64,000 bases of DNA from Pomphorhynchus laevis (Eukaryota > Acanthocephala > Palaeacanthocephala > Echinorhynchida > Pomphorhynchidae): contig WNNJ02002345.1 in NCBI GenBank assembly GCA_012934845.2, positions 45,676 through 109,675 on the forward strand. Direction: 5' to 3'. The number at the start of each line of letters is the position of its first letter. Position 1 is the stretch's first letter. Positions 55,405 to 64,000 of this stretch are shown here, one piece after another. Under the pieces are notes generated by a model, which ran no database searches, was not told the DNA's origin, and saw only the letters and a program-made list of their open reading frames with translations. Position numbers and translations under genes: made by a program.

Positions 55405-55830
55405 TTAATAATTTTTAATATTATTGTATTGATTTATATATTTTACTATTTTCTGCTTGATGTTATTTTTATAGTAACCTAGTTTAAAATATGTATCTAT
55501 TAAATTATTTAAATGATTTTGAAGAAAGCCAATATCATTACATATTGTTGCAATTCTTAAAATTTCATTATTTAATGTATTATATTTTATATTATATGGT
55601 ATGCATGAATGTTCATGCAAAAATATGTTTCTTGTAAATTTAAATATGTCATCTTTACGATATAAATTAAAAGTAGTTTTAGTTAATGTTAATTTAATGT
55701 TCATATCTAGATATACACCTTCTTTATCATTAATATTGGTTTTGTTAAGAATAAGGCTTTCTGGATAAATGTGTTCACTTATTGAATAGAAATTGTAAAA
55801 AATATTTAAAAAATACATATTACCCAATAC
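55405..55830 (-). mobile_element. Naiad N4, RT C-terminal fragment in an alpha-actinin intron
   Basis: Encodes YSISEHIYPESLILNKTN, EGVYLDMNIKLTLTKTT, FTRNIFLHEHSCIPYN and IATICNDIGFLQNHLNNL, nearly identical to N2. The copy lacks the catalytic box and the 3' UTR, both ends being cut. Confidence 0.85.
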
Positions 55831-55849
55831 GTAATGTCGTTATTTAATG

Positions 55850-56160
55850 CAATATATTAATATTGCATTATAATGGCATACGTGAATGCTCATGCAAAAT
55901 TGTTTCTTATAAATTTAAATATGTCATCTTTACGATATAAATTAATGGGGCTACCTTGATAACATAATATATGTATTAAGTACATGTATAAGTAATAATT
56001 GTATCTTATTCTAATACAAAGTATATTATTTATTATCCATCCATAAAAATTTGCCACTTAAGAGTTTAAATTTATTCTTTATATTATTGTGTTGATTTAT
56101 ATATTTTACTATTTTCTGCTTGATGTTATTTTTATAGTTCAAAATATGCATCTATCAAAT
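55850..56160 (-). repeat. Naiad scraps (RT and 3' UTR start)
   Basis: Short minus-oriented pieces of the RT C-terminus (about 55890-55945) and of the LWMDNK/3'-UTR junction (about 55995-56150), with gaps. No coding capacity. Confidence 0.7.
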
Positions 56161-56219
56161 TATTCCTCTGATTAAATTTGATTATATAGTATTTTCCTCT
56201 GATTATATGGTATTAAGCA

Positions 56220-56770
56220 TTTTCGCTTAATAGTTTAAATTTATTAGGATGGATAATAAATAATATACTTTGTATATTAATTTATTATACTACGTCATTC
56301 GCATGACGTAGCATAAATTTCAATTTTTAAGAATAAATTTAAACTCTTAAGTGGCAAATTTTTATGGATGGATAATAAATAATATACTTTGTATTAGAAT
56401 AAGATACTAGATAGTTATTTCAGAGGAAATACATCATTAGCATGTATTTGGCCCCGCTGCTATGTTGGGTAGAGGAGTTAGGGGCCGAAACCTGATAGCA
56501 TAGCAGTTCCTCCTGATGACCTCTAATTCTTATTCTGATACAACGTCTGTTATTTATTAGTCAATTCATAAAAATGACGTTTATTTTAAATTTCAATCTT
56601 TTATTGTAACTTGATTAAAATTAAAAAATCTTAAAACAATTATTTATTTTATTATTTAATTATAAAATTTAGATTTAGCATTATTATGTTTTGTTTATTT
56701 TATAATGTATTTATAACAATTATTTATTATTATAAAATACTTAGACCCCGTATAGCCGATTTGATTTACT
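56220..56770 (+). repeat. Naiad 3' UTR, plus orientation, well preserved
   Basis: Full repeat from atggatggataata (56364) through ggccccgctgctatgttggg, aggggccgaaacctgat and tagcagttcctcctgatgac to the cttagaccccgtatagc end. The pairing arms are all intact. It is oppositely oriented to N4 just upstream. Confidence 0.8.
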
Positions 56771-57424
56771 GATGAATAGAACGTGAATGTAAGGTTAATC
56801 CTGTTAAAAAATTTATTCTGAAACACCACTGGACCTTGAATGAATGATGCACTAATTAAATGGAACACAACTGGACCTGCTTTGAATGATGAATAAGCAT
56901 AATAGTGGGATCATGACCGCGTAGAACAGAATTTTGACGAATTTGGTTTGATAAATGAAATACATGATCAACGTTGATTAGATCTTTGGATATGAAAATC
57001 TTTTTTTTATTAAAAGGGTCATTGAGATTGGCCGAAACGTCAAATAAATTATTACTGTTCTCATGTGGGTAAAATTCCTTTTAATATAATTCCTTTTATA
57101 TTATATAATCTAATGATGTTGATGATATTGAATATTAATATTCAACATATATACGCAGATACTCGTATCTAGCAGATAAACAAAATTAAACAAGAATGTA
57201 ATATTCCCTTTACTGCTTTTAAAATTACCAATTTAAGTATATTATTATTAATTTAAGTTGATCTAAATTGACTATGTACATAGAGTTCAATTGTTCGATA
57301 ATACAATAAAATTCAAATTCTGCGACACTTTATAAATCATGGGCTATCCAATAATAAATTTGATGAATTGAATCTAATTATTAATGTAATTATTATAATG
57401 TCACTGTGTAAAGCGTGCCTGTGA

Positions 57425-58420
57425 ATTGGTTTCAAAACTTGATAACTTAGCAGTTCGTCATGATGACCTCTAATCCTAATTCAGACACAACGACTATTTC
57501 TTATTAGTCAATTTATAAAAATTAACTGATAAATAAGAGATATTCATAGTAACATACATTACTAGGTCTTTTAAACGTGATCGCGAGAAGCAGTTAACAT
57601 TTTAAAGGGTAAGCTGCTTAACGCCTCCTTAGGCAAATTACTCTCTTTTTCAAGATAATTTATAAGAAACAGAATAAAACAATCCAAAATATAATTCATC
57701 GAACTTGCTTGAAAACTAGAAGAATAATGCCGTATTAATAATACATAGTTTCAGTATTTCTGACGGAGGTAATATTACCGGGAAAACAGTCCAATGTGTG
57801 AAATGTAAGGATGCTATACTGCTCTGTGTTTCAATCCTAACTATGTGTCTGCAAACTAGTGTACGAAGATCGTCACGAACTCGTTGCAACACGATCAAAC
57901 CACGAACATCATCCTGCGCCGACGTTAGTAATAAGTGGATCTTCAAGGCGCAACATTAAGCACTAACGTTTCAACATGCTGCAATACTTGGATATTATAT
58001 TATAAACCAGTTGCAAAACAGAGGTAATATTTACCAGGGAAAACAAAGTCCACCGGTCAATACTAACATGTCAGTAGAAAAAATTATATCAGGTAACTGA
58101 GTCTACTGACAAGGTTAAAAAACTGAGTTAAATGGTATTTTGAATGTTTTTCCATATCCAAATTCGAATTATAGGAAATCTAAAGATTAAAATAAATCAA
58201 AATTGTAAAATAAATTAAAATTATATCAGGAAACTGAGTATTTGTACTGGGTCAAAATACTGGGTTACGTATATTAAATACGTGATCACTGATCTGATGC
58301 ATATTTTACAAAGGAACATGTTTATCCTGATGATGTATATTCATTATTCGGAGACATCGTCTATTATTTATTAGTCAATTCATAAAAATTGACTTTTATC
58401 TTAAATTTAAAATTTTATGT
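57425..58420. repeat. Naiad 3'-UTR and 5'-leader scraps
   Basis: 57425-57535 and about 58320-58420 are plus-oriented 3'-UTR scraps. 57540-58100 matches the N2 5' leader (cttttaaacgtgatcgcgagaagcag). Within it the phrase gaggtaatattaccgggaaaac (57764) recurs as gaggtaatatttaccaggg (58021), bracketing about 230 bp absent from N2. A 76-codon minus frame there (57716-57946) has no recognisable content. Confidence 0.65.
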
Positions 58421-58769
58421 CCAAGATATTTAAGTCATCCATTTCCTCGAATTTAGTAAATGTTCATTTATTATAATTATATAATTAGAAATGTAATTAT
58501 ATTTATGATAAATGCAATTATAATTATATGATTGTGAAAATTAAAATTTAATTAAAATTAAATTACATTATAAATAATTTTTTAAACATCTAAAAATTAA
58601 ATTTAAATCTAGCAAAATATTATATATTATATAATAAGTATAAATATATTATTTAAATTATATATGGATTTATGATTATATATAATATATTGTATTATGT
58701 AATATATTATATGATAGTATATTATATAATATTATAAAATATTACTTTATTAAAAGTAAATTTACTTAC

Positions 58770-58928
58770 TTCTCCAGAGGACAATATTCTAAACGATTGC
58801 ATTAGCTGATCTATAGAATTCTCTTCTGTGACCTCTCTTGTCATAAAATCAAGAAATGCATCAAATGAAACAAGACCTGTATTCATTGGATCAACAAGTT
58901 TTGCAATTTGCTGAAACTCTTTATCGCC
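58770..58928 (-). CDS. Actn: Alpha-actinin EF-hand 2 exon
   Basis: 53 codons: GDKEFQQIAKLVDPMNTGL, VSFDAFLDFMTREVTEEN and SIDQLMQSFRILSSGE, matching animal alpha-actinin ([20 protein letters not shown]...). The EF loop DPMNTGLVSFDA ends in Ala where a Glu would bind calcium, so this hand is probably calcium-silent. The donor is GTAAGT after 58770, and the acceptor AG precedes 58928. Confidence 0.93.
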
Positions 58929-58974
58929 CTTAAAATTCAAAATAAACGACAGTAAATATGGTAAATATCGTCAC
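58929..58974 (-). other. 46-nt intron
   Basis: Begins GTGACG, ends TTTTAAG. It is phase 0 between the two EF-hand exons, giving NKQ-GDKEF as in the family alignment. Among the shorter spliceosomal introns known in animals. Confidence 0.88.
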
Positions 58975-59133
58975 CTGCTTATTATCTGATATAATATAGC
59001 CAAGTGCCATTAAACAAGATCGAAATTCTTTTAGTTCCAAGTGTCCAGATTTGTCTTTGTCAAAATGATTGAAAGAAGCGCGAAAATCGCCAAGCTGATC
59101 TTCACTTATCCCTTTTGAGTCTCTTAACATTAT
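58975..59133 (-). CDS. Actn: Alpha-actinin EF-hand 1 exon
   Basis: 53 codons: [37 protein letters not shown] and RSCLMALGYIISDNKQ, matching [21 protein letters not shown] of vertebrate alpha-actinin. The loop [12 protein letters not shown] has Asp, Asp, Ser and a final Glu at positions 1, 3, 5 and 12, a canonical calcium-binding set, as in calcium-sensitive non-muscle forms. The acceptor is TTTAG before 59133. Confidence 0.94.
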
Positions 59134-61621
59134 CTAAATATGAAAGGAATCATAGCTTTTCATGTCACATTTATATCAAAAAACTTTAAATTTGTTATTA
59201 CCAAAATTAAAGTGTAGTAGCAAAGTTCAAGATGAATTCAAAGTAAGAATTTGAAATCATTAATTGCATACCGACATCTTTAGTCTTAGAATGATATTAA
59301 ATTTATTAATATCATTAATTTATTAATTAATGATAATTAATTAATAATGAATTTTAAAGGAAATATTTTGTCTTTTATTTGACTGCACACATTCATCAAA
59401 TAAATTTTAATTAATTCTAAAAGGAAACAGAAAATCTATTTTCCAGAAAAACCCTATATTTGACCATCATCGTCATATTTTACAACTTTTGTAAACCACT
59501 CTTTATACAAAATAATCATTGATGTGCCTCGCTGTTTCGGTTGAATTAAAGATCAAAATTTAAAAAGCAAAAGAAAAAACATAATGAAACGATGAAAGAC
59601 AAATACAAAAGTAAAAAAGTCACGAGTAACAAACAAACAGAAAAACAAATGTCAACACAAAATAGCGTGAGACAATAAAACAGAAAGAAAATTGATATTA
59701 ACTCTGAATCTCGGGTTCGTTAAGCTCGCGCGAAGTACATTATATTTAGCTTATGACAAAATGTACAAGTAATAAGATTTAATTGTAACTTAACGTTAAA
59801 ATCATATTTATTATAAGGCATAAAGTTGGTTTTCTTGTTAATACAATACGTTTCTTGAAAGATGCATCATTTTTAATCGATAAAACGATCACAATCAAAT
59901 AATTAAATTATTTGATTGTAGCATTTCCTCTTATGCTACAAATACAACATGTTCCATTAATATTAATTTTGATGCTTGTCCTTTATGAAATGTATCTGAT
60001 TGAGATCGTAAATTATCAAATTGGCAACATAAATGTGGATACGCTATTCCTAGAACAATTACGAAATACTTTCATATTTTAAAACCGTAAGTAATTTAAC
60101 GCAATAAGTTAATAATAATTACTTTTTAATACGTAAAAAAGAAGTTTTTGATAAATTGATAAAATGCTCAAGACGATAGATTTTTAATGGCTGTGTAGTA
60201 TCTGTCCACTTTTATTTTTAATGTTTATAAACATTGGTTTATTATTTACAGATTTTGAATTCTAAAAATCCTTTTTAAGATAGAGATACTTCATTTTTTA
60301 ATTCATCTATTGTACAAAATATGTATTCTCAGATAAGTTCAACTGATATAATTTGTTCCACTGGCATTCGTTTAGCAATATAACACATATTCTGTAATAT
60401 CACATATTTTAATGGTCACAGTCATCATCATTAGATTGCAGTCTTCAAACTTGTGAACAAATAAGCTAACTGAGTCTACGTATTTTATATTGCAAATTAA
60501 AAATATTGCAAAATAAAAGTTAAATAATAAAAAACTAATTAATAATAAATAATTGTTATAAGATTTTATATAATTTATATCAAGATGAATTATAAACTGA
60601 AATTAAAAATAAAAATCAATTTTTATGAATTGACTAATAGATAACAAACTATGTATCAGAATAAGGATTAGAGGTCATCAGGAGGAACTGCTATGCTATC
60701 AGGTTTCGGCCCCTAACTCCTCTACCCAACATAGCAGCGGGGCCAAATACATGCTAATGATGTATTTCCTCTGATAAAACTATCTAGTATCTTATTCTAA
60801 TACAAAGTATATTATTTATTATCCATCCATAAAAATTTGCCACTTAAGAGTTTAAATTTATTCTTTATATTATTGTGTTGATTTATATATTTTACTATTT
60901 TCTGCTTGATGTTATTTTTATAGTAACCTAGTTTAAAATATGTATCTATTAAATTATTTAAATGATTTTGAAGAAAGCCAATATCATTACATATTGTTGC
61001 AATTCTTAAAATTTCATTATTTAATGTATTATATTTTATATTATATGGTATGCATGAATGCTCATGCAAAAATATGTTTCTTGTAAATTTAAATATGCCA
61101 TCTTTACGATATAAATTAATAGTAGTTTTAGTTAATGTTAATTTAATGTTCATATCTAGATATACACCTTCTTTATCACTAATATTAGTTTTGCTTAGAA
61201 TAAGGCTTTCCGGATCAATTTGTTCACTAATTGAATAAAAATTATTAGAATTAAATAAACATATATCATCAATGTATCGAAACATATATTTCATATATTT
61301 ATATTGTTTAGATTTAGTTTTTACACAGTTATGAACAAACGTTAATAATAGCGTTTATTATTTAACTTTGTGTTTTTATTTTTTGAATTTTATATTACCT
61401 GATTTAAATTATCGAACTGTTGAGCAAATTTATAAATAAAGAAAACAATTAGAATTTTGGTGATGTGCAGAGCAGCGAAAATAGTAATTTAATAATTACA
61501 TTTTATTTATATTTTATAATATTTATTATATAATATTTTATTTATGCATTTTAGATATAAGCTTTTTATTTGCTTCCAAGAGTAAATTCTATTTTAATCA
61601 AATCCAATATCAAAAATGTAC
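59134..61621 (-). other. Alpha-actinin intron (2488 nt) with a Naiad insertion
   Basis: Donor GTACAT at 61621, acceptor ATTTAG. It contains Naiad N5 (60463-61340). 59134-60460 and 61341-61620 are AT-rich without recognised genes. Confidence 0.8.
60463..61340 (-). mobile_element. Naiad N5, 5'-truncated copy with YIDD box and 3' UTR
   Basis: The minus frame 61294-60812 (160 codons) encodes KYMFRYIDDICLFNSNNFYS through LLSGKFLWMDNK without a break. The 3' UTR below it keeps the GGCCCC/GGGGCC and CTGCTATG/CATAGCAG arms and ends with tagactcagttagctta. The 5' truncation at about 61340 lies just before the catalytic box (FVHNCVKTK). The copy is transcribed in the same direction as the host gene. 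Confidence 0.88.
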
Positions 61622-61744
61622 CTGACTCTCTAGTTCACCTATTTGCTCATTGATTGTTGAAACAAGCTGCCGGTAATTCATTCTCAACGTGTCCATTGAA
61701 TATACAGTGTGCAAATTCTCGAAAATCATGGCTTTTTGTAAGTT
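61622..61744 (-). CDS. Actn: Alpha-actinin spectrin repeat 4, second exon
   Basis: 41 codons: NLQKAMIFENLHTVYSMDTL and RMNYRQLVSTINEQIGELESQ, matching [20 protein letters not shown] in vertebrate alpha-actinin. The acceptor AATAG precedes 61744, the donor GTACAT follows 61622, and phase is 0 on both sides. Reading straight through from the preceding exon without the 58-nt intron would give a false frame, which hides this exon. Confidence 0.92.
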
Positions 61745-61802
61745 CTATTCTTTGCAAAACAGGAGTTATTTTAAACATCGCAATAATATGTTGAATAAAT
61801 AC
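61745..61802 (-). other. 58-nt intron
   Basis: GTATTTATTC ... AAGAATAG. Removing it restores LESCNH-NLQKAMIFEN, aligned without gaps to the 14-residue [14 protein letters not shown] of vertebrate alpha-actinin. The intron happens to be open in frame, so an ORF caller runs through it. Confidence 0.88.
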
Positions 61803-61996
61803 ATGATTACAGCTTTCAAGATCGTCCATATTATGCTGAAATGAAACAACCTTATGCTGTAGACTCTTAAATAAATCCAGTTGTTCTTCGAGAGATGTAT
61901 TCACTATTCCAACAGATATTTGCTCATTTATGTTATCGATCCAATTACTGATAAAATTAGCGCGTTTAGCAAATTCCAATCGAAGCGCTTCGTTCG
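61803..61996 (-). CDS. Actn: Alpha-actinin spectrin repeat 4, first exon
   Basis: 64 full codons after a 2-nt split codon: NEALRLEFAKRANFISNWID, INEQISVGIVNTSLEEQLDL and KVVSFQHNMDDLESCNH, matching [20 protein letters not shown] and the EDQLSHLRQYEKSIVNYK stretch of the last spectrin repeat, which forms the antiparallel dimer rod. The acceptor is TTAG before 61996. The upstream exons (actin-binding CH domains, repeats 1-3) are not found in the remaining 2 kb and must lie beyond the window. Confidence 0.92.
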
Positions 61997-62660
61997 CTAA
62001 TCAGTCAGAATATAAAAGGATTGATCAAATTCAATAAATTTTTAACATTTTATTAGTATTTTCTTATTTTTTACTAATTAAACATTTGACCACAAATGTA
62101 CAACACTTAGCTATAAAAATTTGAATTTGAAAACTAAAATCATAATAATTTAATTTTTATTAAAATTTTTATACTTTTTCATTAAAATGTAAAATAGTTT
62201 TATTTCTTACAAAGTAAAGTAAATTCAATTTTCTATTTTAATAAAGTAAATTAAATTAATTAAATCAAATTTTTAGAAATAAAATAAATTGATCAATATT
62301 AATTAATTTAAAAGTAACGAATTATTTTATTTAATAAATTTTTCAAAAAAATTATCTATTAACTAAATCAACAAAAATAATGTTTAGCAATATGATATAC
62401 ATATAGAACAAGCAATACTAGATTTAATTTAAAGAGATAAAAATGTATTTTTTATGGTTTGTTCGTGAAACATTAACTAAAATAAATAACATTTCTAAAT
62501 CGTTAAGGCTGAATAAAACCTGATTGTTTTTCTTAATTCTATTAAATTGAAAGGCCACGCCTAGAAATGAATATTGAATTTACACATGTTTGATTTAAAT
62601 ACAATTAGAAAATAAATTAAAACTTTTTAATTTTATATAACAAATGAAAATATGCCCTTC
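61997..62660. other. AT-rich intronic or intergenic DNA
   Basis: No gene or repeat recognised. It should be the next alpha-actinin intron in the minus sense. Confidence 0.5.
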
Positions 62661-62693
62661 ACATAACATAGATCCGGGATCCTTCTTTGTTGG

Positions 62694-62912
62694 ATGACAA
62701 GAGCGCTAGCGAAAACAGTTTTGAAGCGAATCGGCGAATCGAAGTTGACGCGAAGGGAGTTTCACATTTCATATCAACGCAACGAGCACTACCATAGCCT
62801 GCGGAGGATGAACAGCGACTACAACGGACCAGCTTTAGGCAACCTTCGCGATTTGCGGCCGCATAGGGATACGACGCTACCCATAATAGAAAGGAAACCG
62901 CTAAACCCTTAA
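62694..62912 (+). CDS. Hypothetical small basic protein (72 aa) in a GC-rich patch
   Basis: The patch 62670-62920 is much richer in G and C than its surroundings. From an ATG at 62694 a 72-codon frame encodes MTRALAKTVLKRIGESKLTR, EFHISYQRNEHYHSLRRMN and RPHRDTTLPIIERKPLNP. No family recognised. The minus strand is also open over about 80 codons without an ATG, so strand is uncertain. It lies in the presumed alpha-actinin intron or just outside it. It may be a host exon or a retrocopy scrap. Confidence 0.3.
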   Translation: MTRALAKTVLKRIGESKLTRREFHISYQRNEHYHSLRRMNSDYNGPALGNLRDLRPHRDTTLPIIERKPLNP

Positions 62913-63139
62913 ATTACACTAATCGTACTGATTAACAACTGTAAAAGTAATAACAGTTTTATTATTGCTGTAATTTTTCCATCACATATTGTATAGTGAA
63001 AATTAACTTAGATTTATTATAAAACTAAAAAATATTTTATTGATTTGAAATACAAAAATAGCATACAAAAATTGAATTTATTTCTAATATTTTAGCAAAA
63101 AAAATCTGTCATCATCAAGAATATTTAAATCTGTGAAAT

Positions 63140-63520
63140 TAAATCAGCTAACTGAGTCTACGTATTTAATATAATTATAAAATAAACAAAACATAATAAT
63201 GCTAAATCAAAATTTAATAATTAAATAATAAAATTAATAATTGTTTTTAGATTTTCTATAATTTAAATCAAGTTAAAATACAAAATTGAAATTTTGAAAT
63301 CAAATATAATATGATCTGAAATATTGATTTCAGAAAAAGTTAATTAAAATTTTAAATAAAAATCAATTCTTATGAATTAACTAATAAATAACAGACGTTG
63401 TATCAGAATATGAATGCGGACTCTAACGAAGCTGAACAAATACCGAAGAAAATATGAAGATGTATCAGAATATGAATTAGAGTTCATCAGAAGGAACTGA
63501 TTACCTAATGATGACTCTAA
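63140..63520 (-). repeat. Naiad 3'-UTR scraps, minus orientation
   Basis: 63145-63300 matches the element-end block (agctaactgagtctacgtatttaatat ... ttgtttttagattttc). 63360-63420 and 63445-63520 hold further broken pieces around ttgtatcagaatatgaat. No gene. Confidence 0.7.
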
Positions 63521-63588
63521 TCATCTAAGTAAATCGATCAAATTAGTTTGGTGGAAATATATTAGTTGTATATTATATATATAATAAT

Positions 63589-63632
63589 ATATATATGTTA
63601 ATTTAAATATGTTATATTTAAATTAACATATA
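63589..63632. repeat. AT palindrome
   Basis: atatgttaatttaaatat and its complement separated by 3 nt, within an AT-only stretch. Possible cruciform; otherwise unremarkable. Confidence 0.7.
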
Positions 63633-63941
63633 TTATATGTATATTATAATATGATATTATATGTATATAATGTATATTATCCATATAATGTTACTATAGT
63701 GTTATTATAGTGTTATCCTTATATTGTTTAGTCAATTCAAAATACTAAAATATTTTTTAGGATTCGTTTATTTGATCGAGAATTCGTTTAGCTTTTTTAA
63801 AATTCTTTAGACATTCGAATTGACTAATTTGTTTTGGTCCTATTGTTCAACCTAGCTGTATATTTTATATTTTACTGACAAGTATATTCTATTCTTAAAA
63901 GTTGTTTTTCTTAATTGCAGTAACTGCGAATCATTCTGTTT

Positions 63942-64000
63942 AGGAAATTGGGCAATAGCCGTATTCGAGTAACATGGGCTAAGCCTCGTGCTCGAAGTCG
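63942..64000 (+). CDS. Possible start of an exon running off the window
   Basis: After a ctgtttag acceptor-like word, GC content jumps and one plus frame stays open to the window edge, encoding KLGNSRIRVTWAKPRARSR. The IRVTWAKPR stretch looks like the last strand of an RRM followed by an Arg-rich tail, but 19 residues are too few to decide. The minus strand is open too. Could equally be transposon sequence. Confidence 0.2.

Larger units (their letters stand above)
54596..58769 (-). other. Alpha-actinin large intron (4174 nt) with Naiad insertions
   Basis: GT at 58769 (gtaagt) and AG at 54597-54596. It carries Naiad pieces at 55405-55830 (minus), 55850-56160 (minus scraps), 56220-56770 (plus), 57425-57540 (plus), 57540-58100 (minus 5' leader) and about 58320-58420. 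The rest is AT-rich; no other gene is seen in it. Confidence 0.75.

Noticed and set aside
57716-57946. 76-codon minus-strand frame in the Naiad leader
   Set aside because: No recognisable composition or homology, no ATG context of note, inside a repeat-derived leader.
61647-61979. Single 110-codon ORF continuing through the alpha-actinin exon
   Set aside because: It reads through a 58-nt intron that happens to be open; alignment to alpha-actinin requires the splice and a different frame afterwards.
1-64000. tRNA, rRNA or other classical RNA genes
   Set aside because: No cloverleaf with A/B boxes or rRNA-like stretch was recognised by eye; a tRNAscan/Infernal run would settle it.

Overview
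This is an AT-rich animal nuclear window that is mostly transposon graveyard, with one recognisable host gene at the right end. The host gene is the 3' end of an alpha-actinin gene on the minus strand (about 54434-61996). It shows a spectrin-repeat exon pair, two EF-hand exons and a terminal exon ending in a stop. Two of its introns are only 46 and 58 nt long. Two others (2.5 and 4.2 kb) are swollen by retroelement debris. Animal-type alpha-actinin, CR1-like LINEs and a Naiad-type Penelope-like element (PLE) point to an invertebrate; I cannot name the species.

Layout. 1-10850: a diverged CR1-like LINE fragment flanked by a ~153 bp direct repeat, a 13-bp minisatellite, then LINE family A (zinc-finger ORF1 plus endonuclease/RT ORF2). 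A short Ty3/Gypsy fossil (6677-10502, 71-bp LTRs, 5-bp target duplication) sits inside that LINE. 10889-14854: LINE D, the best-preserved element, with an open ORF1, an ORF2 carrying one in-frame stop, and an 11-bp target duplication. 14866-22440: CR1-like LINE B, interrupted by LINE A2 (minus strand) and by LINE C, the latter flanked by an 82-bp target duplication. 22440-24330: Naiad 3'-UTR scraps and a 244-bp foldback element. 24333-26932: inverted LINE A fragments. 28150-34010: three copies, two badly decayed, of a reverse transcriptase family (E) with a zinc-binding and nuclease-like C-terminus. 34475-39425: CR1-like LINE H cut by LINE A5.

39426-50964 is the Naiad zone. Naiad PLEs carry the GIY-YIG endonuclease N-terminal to the RT, the reverse of ordinary Penelope elements. 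The main copy (43965-48090, minus) lies in a head-to-tail arrangement with a second, truncated copy, and a 2.4-kb segment carrying a 621-codon fusion ORF (nuclease-like domain of an RT element joined to a low-complexity Asn/Ser/Asp/His-rich protein) sits inside the Naiad 3' UTR. The whole 7-kb composite landed in the RT gene of another LINE (G), just after its YADD box, with a 3-bp target duplication. 51835-54430 holds family E fragments in a foldback and more Naiad scraps. From 54434 to the end comes the host gene plus Naiad insertions in its introns, then a GC-rich patch with a possible small gene.

The elements do not cooperate in a pathway. What links them is nesting, which gives a relative chronology: LINE A1, B, G and H are older; Gypsy, LINE A2, A5, LINE C and LINE D are later insertions. 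The two most notable items are the permuted Naiad PLE with a conserved interleaved-pairing block in its 3' UTR, and the nuclease/low-complexity fusion ORF lodged within it.
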